Shown: positions 33,583 through 41,785 of the stretch, piece by piece
Numbering within the stretch: the stretch's first letter is position 1
Layout: the number at the start of each line of letters is the position of its first letter
NCBI RefSeq assembly: GCF_003353055.1
Contig: NZ_QKWJ01000006.1
Coordinates: 124,001 to 188,000, forward strand
DNA length: 64,000 bases
Origin: Cupriavidus lacunae
GTDB taxonomy: Bacteria; Pseudomonadota; Gammaproteobacteria; Burkholderiales; Burkholderiaceae
Direction: 5' to 3'
The notes under the pieces: model-generated
Seen by the model: the letters and a program-made list of their open reading frames with translations, nothing else
Database searches by the model: none
Told to the model about the DNA's origin: nothing
Made by a program: the position numbers and the translations under genes

Positions 33583-34056
33583 TTACATCATGCGGCGCGA
33601 AAACTGCCCATGCCCCGCATCCGACATCAGCTGCGAGAACTGCTCGCCGCTCATGTGCACCAGTTCCTGGTGGTCGCCGCCCTCGAAATACACGTCGGGC
33701 TGCTTCATCAGGCTGTCGTCCACGTAGGTCTGCATGCCGTAGGCCATGGCCACCGGCGGAATCGCGCCAAGGTCGCAATCCTTGAAGATCTCGCGGATCT
33801 CGTCCTCATGCGCCAGCACCAGGTTGCGCCCGGTCTGTTCGCAGATGGCGGCCATCTGCAGGTGATGGCTCGAAGGGATCACAGCGGCGACGTAGCCGCG
33901 GTCATCTTCCAGCAACAGCGTCTTGGCCAGACGGTCCCCGGGCACATGCGCGGCCTCTGCGGTGGCCATGCTGCTCAGGGTGTAGGGGTGGCGGATGATG
34001 TCATATTGGGTGTTCTTGCTGCTCAGGCAGTTTGCCAGGGTGCTAGCCAGGGCCAT
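33583..34056 (-). CDS. YbaK/EbsC family aminoacyl-tRNA deacylase-like protein
   Basis: A 157-aa single-domain protein of the YbaK/prolyl-tRNA-editing superfamily. Motifs: the catalytic-type Lys in RLAKTLLLEDD (residue about 45), AAVIPSSHHLQM, and DCDLGAIPPVAMAYGMQTYVD near residue 95-115, corresponding to the GxxPP loop. Such proteins hydrolyse mischarged tRNAs (Cys-tRNAPro, Ala-tRNAPro or others) in trans. The ATG has TAAGGAGCCACC upstream, a very good site. Which mischarged tRNA it edits cannot be told. Confidence 0.82.
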   Translation of the reverse strand: MALASTLANCLSSKNTQYDIIRHPYTLSSMATAEAAHVPGDRLAKTLLLEDDRGYVAAVIPSSHHLQMAAICEQTGRNLVLAHEDEIREIFKDCDLGAIPPVAMAYGMQTYVDDSLMKQPDVYFEGGDHQELVHMSGEQFSQLMSDAGHGQFSRRMM

Positions 34057-34138
34057 GGTGGCTCCTTAGATGCGGATGCGCCAACGGTTATCCTTGTGCT
34101 CCTACTATAGTGCCTGGCGCCATCCCTGACGGGGCGAG

Positions 34139-35065
34139 CTACCGACGCAGCCGCGGCCACACCGCCTGCAGCTCGGTCTTCAGGAAGTTCAGCAGGTAGC
34201 GCGTGGCCAGCGTCTGGTAGCGGTTGGGCATGGTCAGCATATAGAGCTTGCTGCCGAACACGCTGATGCGGTAGTCGGAGAGCAGCGGCACCAGCGCCCC
34301 GCTGTCCAGTTCCGCGCCGATCGCATAGATCGGGAAGAAGCCGATGCCCAGGCCTGCCAGCACCGCCTCTTTCAGGAAGGCAAAGTTCTCGGAGGTGAGC
34401 GTGGGCTCCAGCACCACCTGCTCCCGGGTCACAGCACCATCGCCGCCATCGTGCCGCGTGCCCGTTGCCTTGAGCTTCTGCCCCTCGGGCGACGCGCAGA
34501 CGAACGCATGCCCCTGCAGCCCGGTCAGCGTCTGCGGCGCCGGGTGGCCGGCCAGGTACACCGGCGACGCGCACACGATCCAGTCGACTTCGCCGATCTC
34601 GGTGGCGATCACCGAATCCGGCGGCGTGGAGATGATGCGCAGCGCCACTTCCACGTCCTCGGACACCAGGTTGTGCACGCGGTTGTCGAAGACCACGTCG
34701 AGCGTGATGTCGGGATAGCGCTGCTTGAACAGCACCAGCAGCGGCGACAGCAGCGAATGACCAAGACCGGTCGGCACCGAGAGCCGCACATGGCCCTGCA
34801 GGCTCTTGCCCATATTGCTGATCAGCGCATTGGCGGCCGCCACCTCGCCCAGGATGTTGCGGCCGTGCTCGTAGAGCCCAGCGCCGACCGGGGTCGGCTC
34901 GACATGGCGCGTGGTCCGGCGCAGCAGCTGCACGCCCAGCTCTTCTTCCAGCGCCTTGAGCCGGTAGCTGACATTGGCGCGCGTCATCTTGAGCTTGCGC
35001 GCAGCCGCGCTCAGGTTGCCCGCGTCGACGATGTCGACGAACAGGCGCAGGGCGTTCAGGTCCAT
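34139..35065 (-). CDS. LysR family transcriptional regulator
   Basis: A 308-aa LysR protein of the CrgA/AaeR-like group (MDLNALRLFVDIVDAGNLSAAARKLKMTRANVSYRLKALEE as the N-terminal HTH pattern; LGVQLLRRTTRHVEPT after it). The effector domain has GHVRLSVPTGLGHSLLSPLL, typical of this group. It lies between the YbaK-like gene and an MHS-family transporter on the same strand, 91 nt downstream of the transporter stop. Regulation of that transporter is possible but not evident. Confidence 0.86.
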   Translation of the reverse strand: MDLNALRLFVDIVDAGNLSAAARKLKMTRANVSYRLKALEEELGVQLLRRTTRHVEPTPVGAGLYEHGRNILGEVAAANALISNMGKSLQGHVRLSVPTGLGHSLLSPLLVLFKQRYPDITLDVVFDNRVHNLVSEDVEVALRIISTPPDSVIATEIGEVDWIVCASPVYLAGHPAPQTLTGLQGHAFVCASPEGQKLKATGTRHDGGDGAVTREQVVLEPTLTSENFAFLKEAVLAGLGIGFFPIYAIGAELDSGALVPLLSDYRISVFGSKLYMLTMPNRYQTLATRYLLNFLKTELQAVWPRLRR

Positions 35066-35156
35066 GGGGTGATCAATGAAAGACGGGGGCGATTGCAGCC
35101 CCCGTATATTGCCATGCTCGCGCAGGGGTCCCGCGGCATTGCACCGCGGGTGCGTA

Positions 35157-36470
35157 TCAATGCTCGTGATGCAGGTACTTGGCCTGGCGCGGCAGGCGCA
35201 GGCTGACGAGGAAGGCGATCACCATCATCAGGGTCACGTACCAGTAGAACGCAGTCTCGTGGCCCAGCGTCTTCATGCCCAGCGCCACGTATTCGGCCGA
35301 GCCGCCGAAGATCGCATTGGCGATGGCATAGGCCAGGCCCACGCCCAGCGCGCGCACCTCGGCCGGGAACATCTCGGCCTTCACGATGCCGCTGATCGAG
35401 GTGTAGAAGCTGACGATGGCCAGCGCCGCGGCGATCAGCACGAAGGCAAGCTCAGGGCTGCTGACCGTGCCCAGCGCGGTCAGGATCGGCACCGTGAAGA
35501 GCGCGCCCAGCGCGCCGAACAGGAGCATGTTGGCGCGCCGGCCGATGCGGTCGGAGAGCGCGCCGAACAGCGGCTGCATGCACATGTACAGGAACAGGCA
35601 ACCGGTCATCACATAGCTGGCGGTCTTGATCGACATGCCGGCCGTATTCACCAAGTACTTCTGCATGTACGTGGTGAAGGTGTAGAAGATCAGCGAGCCC
35701 CCCGCGGTATAGCCCAGCACCGTGAAGAAAGCCGCCTTGTGGTTGCGGAACAGCTCGGCCACGCTGCCGGCCTCCTTGCTGCCGCGGCTGGCGGCCGACG
35801 AGGTCTCGTGCAGCGTGCGGCGCAGGAACAGCGCCACCACCGCAGTGATGGCGCCGACCACGAACGGGATGCGCCAGCCCCAGGCCTTCAGTTCGGCTTC
35901 GTCCAGCAGTTGCTGCAGGATCACCACCACCAGCACCGCCAGCAGCTGGCCGCCGATCAGCGTCACGTACTGGAACGACGAGAAGAAGCCGCGCCGCCCG
36001 CGCAGCGCCACCTCGCTCATATAGGTGGCGGTGGTGCCATACTCGCCGCCGACCGACAGGCCCTGGATCAGGCGCGCCAGCAGCAGCAGCGCCGGTGCCC
36101 AGTTGCCGATGCTGGCATAGGTGGGCAGGCAGGCGATCATCAGCGAGCCGGCGCACATCATGACCACCGAGATCAGCATCGAGTTCTTGCGGCCGTGGCG
36201 GTCGGCAATGGTGCCGAACAGCCAGCCGCCGATGGGGCGCATCAGGAAGCCGGCGGCAAACACGCCGGCGGTGTTCAGCAACTGCGCGGTGGGATCGGCC
36301 TTGGGGAAAAACGACGGCGCGAAATATATCGCGCAGAAGGCGTAGACGTAGAAGTCGAACCATTCGACCAGGTTGCCAGAGGATGCGGCCACGATGGCGA
36401 AGATGCGCTTGCGCACTTCCTCGGGGCTCGGGGGTGCCGTCCGGGCTTGGGTGGCGGTGAGATCGGTCAT
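35157..36470 (-). CDS. MFS transporter, metabolite:H+ symporter (MHS) family
   Basis: A 437-aa major facilitator protein with about 12 transmembrane segments. The family signature is clear: [17 protein letters not shown] near residue 30, then [14 protein letters not shown] (loop 2-3) and [18 protein letters not shown], as in KgtP/ProP-like carboxylate symporters. The start at 36470 gives MTDLTATQ; the longer open frame upstream is not homologous. Likely substrates are di- or tricarboxylates or similar organic acids. It ends before a LysR gene on the same strand. Confidence 0.88.
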   Translation of the reverse strand: MTDLTATQARTAPPSPEEVRKRIFAIVAASSGNLVEWFDFYVYAFCAIYFAPSFFPKADPTAQLLNTAGVFAAGFLMRPIGGWLFGTIADRHGRKNSMLISVVMMCAGSLMIACLPTYASIGNWAPALLLLARLIQGLSVGGEYGTTATYMSEVALRGRRGFFSSFQYVTLIGGQLLAVLVVVILQQLLDEAELKAWGWRIPFVVGAITAVVALFLRRTLHETSSAASRGSKEAGSVAELFRNHKAAFFTVLGYTAGGSLIFYTFTTYMQKYLVNTAGMSIKTASYVMTGCLFLYMCMQPLFGALSDRIGRRANMLLFGALGALFTVPILTALGTVSSPELAFVLIAAALAIVSFYTSISGIVKAEMFPAEVRALGVGLAYAIANAIFGGSAEYVALGMKTLGHETAFYWYVTLMMVIAFLVSLRLPRQAKYLHHEH

Positions 36471-36921
36471 GTTTTTTGTCTTGGCAGTCAGGGTCGCGCG
36501 TGGCAACCGCGGGTCAGGTCGCGCTTCGCAGTGCAGGCAGCATAGGCCGGAAATGCGGCGGCCGCAGGTCCGCCGGCATGGCGGAGCGGCAAGGAGGAAC
36601 ACGGGGAAGGCCGGGCGGGGAGCCCATAGGTCTGGGGCGTGAACTGGCGCGCACTGCGGCGCATTTGCCACCCAAGCGTAGCCGGATCCGGGCGACCTGC
36701 CCACCATTCCGTGTGCTGCGGTGCGGCATAATCACTGAGCCGCGACGCAACCATCAGGGTTTGCGGGCGATTGTTCGCCAGGCTGGACACTGAATCCCGC
36801 TTAGGACCGTCTGGCGCCGAATCGCTACAGGATATTGCACGCGCTGCGGCTTGCACTGTGCGCGGGTCTGGGCAATGATGCGAGCCAGACCTTCAACTGG
36901 CCCACTGCGCCCCTGTTTGCC
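36471..36921. other. Gene-free region upstream of MFS gene
   Basis: 451 nt between divergent genes. Long GC-rich frames on both strands show no recognisable protein features. No clear repeat, RNA or operator was recognised. Confidence 0.4.
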
Positions 36922-37260
36922 ATGCACCGCTCGTTGTGCCGATGGCTGTGCCTGCCATTGCTCTTTGCCTGCGCCAGCGCCCTTGCCCAGGACCTGGTCG
37001 AATGCAAGCGGATCGAGCACGACCAACTTGTCACCGCCTCGCAGGAAACGCTGCTGTTCCTGCGCTGCCGCGCGCGCCAGGTCGCATACGAGGCGCCGCG
37101 CCTGAAGGGCGTGTCGCAGCGCGTGAAAGACGACCTGGTCTTTGCCTGCCTGGACCAGGCCGACGCCGTGGAGCACCAGCTGCGCGTGCGCCATGGCTAC
37201 TCGCGCGAGGCGCTGGCGCGCCAGCGCTGCGAACTGTCAGTGCCGACACCGGGGGGCTGA
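36922..37260 (+). CDS. Small secreted hypothetical protein
   Basis: A 112-aa protein with a clear signal peptide (MHRSLCRWLCLPLLFACASA, cleaved after ALA) and a mature part of about 88 residues, mostly helical in character. Four Cys occur in the mature chain (VECKRI, FLRCRA, FACLDQ, RQRCEL), which suggests two disulfides in the periplasm. No family was recognised. It lies 205 nt upstream of fpr on the same strand and is probably a separate unit. Confidence 0.65.
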   Translation: MHRSLCRWLCLPLLFACASALAQDLVECKRIEHDQLVTASQETLLFLRCRARQVAYEAPRLKGVSQRVKDDLVFACLDQADAVEHQLRVRHGYSREALARQRCELSVPTPGG

Positions 37261-37465
37261 GGCGGGAAACCCAATGCATTAGCCGGAACTTCCCCGCATC
37301 CCCGCAAGACCCCGGCGTGCCGCATGCGCCGCACTGGCGCCCCCGTCGCGGAATTCCCGCGCTGGCATTGCTGGCTCCGCCTGCGCCGCCCCCAAGCATG
37401 CGTTAAGATCCTTCCTTTCCAGCCGTCTTTGGTGCTGTATTCCGCCGCTGTAGCCGCATTTCGCC

Positions 37466-38236
37466 ATGAGCAACCTGAACCAGCAATCCATTCTTTCCGT
37501 CCATCACTGGACTGACACCCTTTTCAGCTTTACCTGCACGCGCGACCCTGGTTTCCGCTTTGAAAATGGCCAGTTCGCCATGGTCGGGCTGGAGGTGAAC
37601 GGTCGCCCGCTGCTGCGTGCCTACAGCATCGCCAGCGCCAACTATGAAGAAACGCTGGAATTCTTCAGCATCAAGGTCCCCGACGGCCCGCTGACCTCGC
37701 GCCTGCAGCACCTGCGCGAGGGCGACCAGATCTATGTGGGCAAGAAGCCGACCGGCACCCTGCTGGTGGACAACCTGCTGCCCGGCAAGACCCTGTGGCT
37801 GCTGGCCACCGGCACCGGCCTGGCGCCGTTCCTGTCGATCATCCGCGACCCGGAGGTCTACGAGCGCTACGACCGGGTCGTGCTGACCCACACCTGCCGC
37901 TTCGTGGAAGAACTGGCTTACCGCGAACTGATCCAGGAACACCTGCCGCAGCACGAGCACCTGGGCGAACTGGTGCGCGAAAAGCTTGTGTACTTCCCGA
38001 CCGTGACGCGCGAGGAATTCGACAACCGCGGCCGCATCACCGACCTGATCGCCTCCGGCGAGCTGTTCGAGCGCCTGGACGTGGCGCCGTTCTCGACCGA
38101 GAACGACCGCATCATGCTGTGCGGCAGCCCGGACATGCTCAAGGACGTCCGCGGCATCCTGGAAGGGCGCGGTTTCACCGAAGGCAATATGAGCCACCCC
38201 GGCCATTTCGTGCTGGAAAAGGCTTTCGTCGGCTAG
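37466..38236 (+). CDS. fpr: Ferredoxin--NADP+ reductase
   Basis: A 256-aa FAD enzyme exchanging electrons between NADPH and ferredoxin or flavodoxin. The FAD-binding motif RAYSIAS lies at about residue 53, followed by KVPDGPLTSRLQHL (pyrophosphate loop). The NADP-binding domain has LLATGTGLAPFLSIIRD and RIMLCGSPDMLKDV. The C-terminus ends EKAFVG, as in the bacterial subclass I enzymes. Length fits E. coli Fpr (248 aa). In related bacteria it takes part in the oxidative stress response and iron-sulfur metabolism. It is convergent with fumC. Confidence 0.95.
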   Translation: MSNLNQQSILSVHHWTDTLFSFTCTRDPGFRFENGQFAMVGLEVNGRPLLRAYSIASANYEETLEFFSIKVPDGPLTSRLQHLREGDQIYVGKKPTGTLLVDNLLPGKTLWLLATGTGLAPFLSIIRDPEVYERYDRVVLTHTCRFVEELAYRELIQEHLPQHEHLGELVREKLVYFPTVTREEFDNRGRITDLIASGELFERLDVAPFSTENDRIMLCGSPDMLKDVRGILEGRGFTEGNMSHPGHFVLEKAFVG

Positions 38237-38262
38237 ATTTTCATCGACTAAAGCCGGCTTGT

Positions 38263-38288
38263 CCCGGCGCGGATCGGTCCGCGCCGGG
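38263..38288. terminator. Hairpin between convergent fpr and fumC
   Basis: 11-bp stem CCCGGCGCGGA / TCCGCGCCGGG with loop TCGG, 27 nt after fpr and 25 nt after fumC. No U-tract; probably a bidirectional 3' boundary. Confidence 0.5.
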
Positions 38289-38312
38289 GCGCATCTCTGC
38301 TACACCCCCCGC

Positions 38313-39719
38313 CTACACCTCCCGCGTCATCCCCTTCAGGTCGATCCACTCGGCAAACTGCGCCTCGGTGACATGCCCGGACGCGATCGCCGCCTCGCGC
38401 AGCGACAGGTTGCGCTTGACCGCCAGCTTGGCGATTTCCGCGGCCTTGTCGTAGCCGATATGCGGGTTGAGTGCGGTCACCGGCATCAGCGAGCGCTCCA
38501 GCAGCTCGGCGATGCGTTCGCGGTCGGCTTCGACGCCTTCGACCATATGCTCGGCAAAGCTCGACGCGGCACCTGCCAGCAAACTCACTGACTGCAGCAG
38601 GCTGTAGATGATCACCGGCTTGTAGGCGTTCAGCTCCAGCGTGCCCAGCCCGTTGGCCAGCGTCACCGTGGTGTGGTTGCCGATTACGCGGCAGCACACC
38701 ATTGCCAGCGCCTCGGCCTGGGTCGGGTTGACCTTGCCCGGCATGATCGACGAGCCCGGCTCGTTGGCCGGCAGCACCAGCTCGGCAAAGCCGGCACGCG
38801 GGCCCGAGCCCAGCAGCATGAAGTCGCGCGCGATCTTCAGGAATGACGAGGCCGTGGTGTTGAGCGCGCCGGACAGGTCGGCCAGTGCGTCGTGCGAAGC
38901 CTGCAGCGCATAGCGGTTGGGCGCGGGCTCGAACGGCAGGCCGGTGTAGTCGGCAAGCGCCCGCGCGAACGCCGCGGCGAAGCCGTGCGGCGCGTTCAGG
39001 CCGGTACCCACCGCGGTGCCGCCCTGCGCCACCGGCATTGCGCGCAGCATGGCCTGCTGCAGCCGCGACTGCGCATCGGCCACCTGGGTCATGTAGCCCG
39101 AGAACTCCTGTCCCAGTGTCAGCGGCACCGCATCCTGCAGGTGGGTGCGGCCCACCTTGACGATATCGGCAAAGGCTTCCACCTTGCGCGCGAAGGTCTG
39201 CTGCAGCGCCTCCAGCGCCGGCAGCAGTTCCTGCTGGATCGCGCGCGTCGCGGCGATATGCATCGCGGTGGGAAAGCTGTCGTTGGAGGACTGGCTGGCG
39301 TTGACGTGGTCGTTGGGGTGCACCGGCGTCTTGCTGCCGACCTTGCCGCCCAGCAGCTGAATGGCGCGGTTGGCGATGACCTCGTTCAGGTTCATGTTGG
39401 TCTGCGTGCCGGAGCCGGTCTGCCAGACCGACAGCGGGAACTCGTCGGGCCAGCGGCCTTCGATGACCTCGGTCGCGGCCTGTTCGATCGCCTGCGCCAG
39501 TTCGGGCTTGAGCACGCCGAGCTCGCCGTTGGCGCGTGCCGCGCACAGCTTCAGGATGGCAAAGGCCTCGATCAGCGACGGCGGCATCTTCTCGGTGCCG
39601 ATGCGGAAGTTCTGGCGCGAGCGCTCGGTCTGCGCGCCCCACAGGTGATCGGCGGGCACGGGCACATCGCCCAGGCTGTCTTTCTCGATGCGGGTGGCGG
39701 AGGTGGACGGGTCAGACAT
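38313..39719 (-). CDS. fumC: Fumarate hydratase class II
   Basis: A 468-aa iron-independent fumarase (fumarate to L-malate) of the citrate cycle. The fumarase/aspartase signature GSSIMPGKVNPTQAEA is present near residue 320; other motifs are GSGTQTNMNLNEVIANRA, NASQSSNDSFPTAMHIAA, GRTHLQDAVPLTLGQEFSGY and the C-terminal NPHIGYDKAAEIAK. The start at 39719 follows AAGGAGTCCGCCC; the frame extends six codons further upstream without a site. The C-terminus includes WIDLKGMTREV. Divergent from a LysR gene with about 117 nt between them. Confidence 0.96.
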   Translation of the reverse strand: MSDPSTSATRIEKDSLGDVPVPADHLWGAQTERSRQNFRIGTEKMPPSLIEAFAILKLCAARANGELGVLKPELAQAIEQAATEVIEGRWPDEFPLSVWQTGSGTQTNMNLNEVIANRAIQLLGGKVGSKTPVHPNDHVNASQSSNDSFPTAMHIAATRAIQQELLPALEALQQTFARKVEAFADIVKVGRTHLQDAVPLTLGQEFSGYMTQVADAQSRLQQAMLRAMPVAQGGTAVGTGLNAPHGFAAAFARALADYTGLPFEPAPNRYALQASHDALADLSGALNTTASSFLKIARDFMLLGSGPRAGFAELVLPANEPGSSIMPGKVNPTQAEALAMVCCRVIGNHTTVTLANGLGTLELNAYKPVIIYSLLQSVSLLAGAASSFAEHMVEGVEADRERIAELLERSLMPVTALNPHIGYDKAAEIAKLAVKRNLSLREAAIASGHVTEAQFAEWIDLKGMTREV

Positions 39720-39836
39720 GGGCGGACTCCTTTGCAAGGCAGCGAACGGTTGGACCGGGTGGCTTGGTGCAGTCCATTAGAATACCGCTTCACCGTGACA
39801 GGCGCCCAGGCGTCTGCCGCCTCGCCCTGCCTTAGC

Positions 39837-40727
39837 ATGCTTATCGCCCAGCTCAAGTCCTTCTTCATGGTGGCCCGCATCGGCAGCGTTACCCAGGCCG
39901 CCAGGCGCCTGGGCCTGTCGCAGCCCACCATCACCGCACAGATACGTGGGCTGGAGGAAGCGTACGGGGTCGAGCTGTTCCACCGCGGCGGGCGCCGGCT
40001 GGCGCTGTCGGACGCGGGGCTGGCGCTGCTGCCGCGCGTGGAGGCGCTGGTGCAGCAGGAAACCGAAATCGGCTTCTTCCTGCGCCATTCCGGCGACCTG
40101 CGCACCGGCAGCCTGCGCGTGGGGGCGACCGCGCCCTACTATGTGCTGGAGCTGATCCGCGGTTTCAGCGAGCGCTTTCCAGCCATCGATGTCAGCGTGG
40201 TGACGGGCAACTCGCAAGAAGTGCTGGAAGCGTTGCAGGAATACCGTGTCGATATCGCCACCTCGTCGCAGCGCGTGGACGATGCGCGGCTGTCGCGCGT
40301 GCTGCTGGGTGTGGACCCGCTGATGCTGGTGGTGCATCGCACCCATGCGCTGGCCGGCCACACCGAGGTGCCGGTCAGCGCGCTGGCAGGTTGCCGGCTG
40401 CTGATGCGGGAACTGGGCTCCACCACGCGCATCGCCACCGAAGACATGCTGGCGCAGGCGTGCGTGAGCCCCGCCGCGCAGATGGAGATCGGCAGCCGGG
40501 AGTCGATCCGCGAGGCGGTGATCCGCAACCTGGGCGTATCGGTGATCGCCCGGCACGAGGTGCCCAGCCACCCTGACCTGCGCGTGCTGGGCTTCACCGA
40601 TGCCTCGCCGTGCCTGCACGAGTATCTCTACTGCCTGCGCGAGCGGCGCGGCGCCAGGCTGATAGATGCCTTTGTCGCGCTGGCCGAGCCGCCGCAGGGG
40701 CAGCAGGAATCGGGCGGGGACCGCTAA
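39837..40727 (+). CDS. LysR family transcriptional regulator
   Basis: A 296-aa LysR protein. HTH: MLIAQLKSFFMVARIGSVTQAARRLGLSQPTITAQIRGLEE covers residues 1-41, then YGVELFHRGGRRLALSDAG. The overall pattern resembles the LysR regulators associated with aminoethylphosphonate uptake, and such a transporter is encoded 7 kb away at 47420; the link is inference. Its stop codon overlaps by 4 nt with the end of the convergent Cys-rich protein gene. Divergent from fumC. Confidence 0.83.
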   Translation: MLIAQLKSFFMVARIGSVTQAARRLGLSQPTITAQIRGLEEAYGVELFHRGGRRLALSDAGLALLPRVEALVQQETEIGFFLRHSGDLRTGSLRVGATAPYYVLELIRGFSERFPAIDVSVVTGNSQEVLEALQEYRVDIATSSQRVDDARLSRVLLGVDPLMLVVHRTHALAGHTEVPVSALAGCRLLMRELGSTTRIATEDMLAQACVSPAAQMEIGSRESIREAVIRNLGVSVIARHEVPSHPDLRVLGFTDASPCLHEYLYCLRERRGARLIDAFVALAEPPQGQQESGGDR

Positions 40728-41074
40728 GCCGTCATCTTCAGGCACTGCTCCATGCAGGCAGCGCAGGCGCGCGCGCATTCCTGGCAGTGCTCGGCGTCAT
40801 GGTGCTCGCATTCTTCCTTGCACCACTTGCAGACTTCGGCGCAGTCTTCGCACACCAGCGCCGCGAACTCGCTGTTGCGCAGCATGTAGGACGCGGCCAG
40901 CTGGGCGATGCCGGCGCAATCCATGTCCAGCGCGATGCAGCGTGCCATCTTGCGCACGTCCTGTTCTTCCAGGCAGGCCGCGGCGCACTTGAGTGCGGCT
41001 GCGGCCGCGGCATTGCAGGCGGCAATGCAGTCGGCGTAACGGGCGGCGTTTTCCTGCACGGTGGGTCGGATCAT
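40724..41074 (-). CDS. Four-helix-bundle Cys-rich copper-binding protein (Csp-like, DUF326)
   Basis: A 116-aa protein with 16 Cys arranged in the CxxxC pattern of copper storage proteins: ADCIAAC, KCAAAC, VCEDCAEVC, WCKEEC and HCQECARACAACMEQC. In Csp proteins such residues line the core of a helical bundle and bind many Cu(I) ions. There is no signal peptide, so a cytosolic Csp3-like form is expected, buffering copper. The ATG at 41074 follows GGAGGACGTTCC. It is convergent with the LysR gene with overlapping stop codons. Confidence 0.85.
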   Translation of the reverse strand: MIRPTVQENAARYADCIAACNAAAAAALKCAAACLEEQDVRKMARCIALDMDCAGIAQLAASYMLRNSEFAALVCEDCAEVCKWCKEECEHHDAEHCQECARACAACMEQCLKMTA

Positions 41075-41396
41075 GGAACGTCCTCCTTCGGGGGTAGGTG
41101 GATGAAACCTGCATGCCCGCGGTGCCGGAAGCGGCGCATCCGTACCGGCACCGGGCATCGTTATCCACAATAGCAGGCGCTGCGGCTTCCTGTCGGCCCG
41201 GTATTTGCTGCGCCGCGCTGGTTACAATGCCGGCTGAGCGCAGCAGATTGGCGACAGCGCGCACGCAACGCGGCCGTCACCTGCGGCAATGGCCGGGCAC
41301 CACCGGCCCGCATCGCGCATCTAACAGGCACGGACCGGCCGCACTGGCCGGTCCGATGCAAACACACACCGGCAGCACGGGGAAGGAAGGCACATC

Positions 41397-41771
41397 ATGG
41401 GCGAGGCAAAACGACGGGGTACCCCCGAGGAGCGCGCGGCACAGGCACGCGCAAAGATCGAGGCCTTGCGCCCCGCCCAGCTGGTCTGCGGGCACTGCAA
41501 GACCGCGTTCACGCAATTTGACGCACTCGACGTGCCGGGCCTGCGCGGCATCGACGCCGTGTTCGGCGGCGAATGCCCCAGCTGCGGCAACGACGTGGTG
41601 GTGTTCAAGGGCGCGCCCGACGCGGTCGCCGAGGCCATGATCGCCTGGGAGAAGATGCTGGGCGCCGATGCGCAGCTTGGCTACCAGTCCAGCGATGGCC
41701 GCCACGTGCCGTTCGAGCCCGAAGGCGCGGGCGGCCCGGCGTCGGACAAGCCCGCCGGCACCATTCACTGA
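41397..41771 (+). CDS. Small zinc-ribbon-like hypothetical protein
   Basis: A 124-aa cytosolic protein. The basic, helical N-terminus (MGEAKRRGTPEERAAQARAK) is followed by a probable zinc ribbon with CGHC at about residue 32-35 and CPSCG at about 60-64. The acidic, Gly/Pro-rich tail ends in GTIH. The binding site GGAAGGAAGG precedes the ATG. The N-terminal MGEAKRR pattern recurs in small proteobacterial proteins of unknown function. A metal-binding or nucleic-acid-binding role is plausible but not shown. Confidence 0.7.
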   Translation: MGEAKRRGTPEERAAQARAKIEALRPAQLVCGHCKTAFTQFDALDVPGLRGIDAVFGGECPSCGNDVVVFKGAPDAVAEAMIAWEKMLGADAQLGYQSSDGRHVPFEPEGAGGPASDKPAGTIH

Positions 41772-41785
41772 GCCCCGGCGGCGGC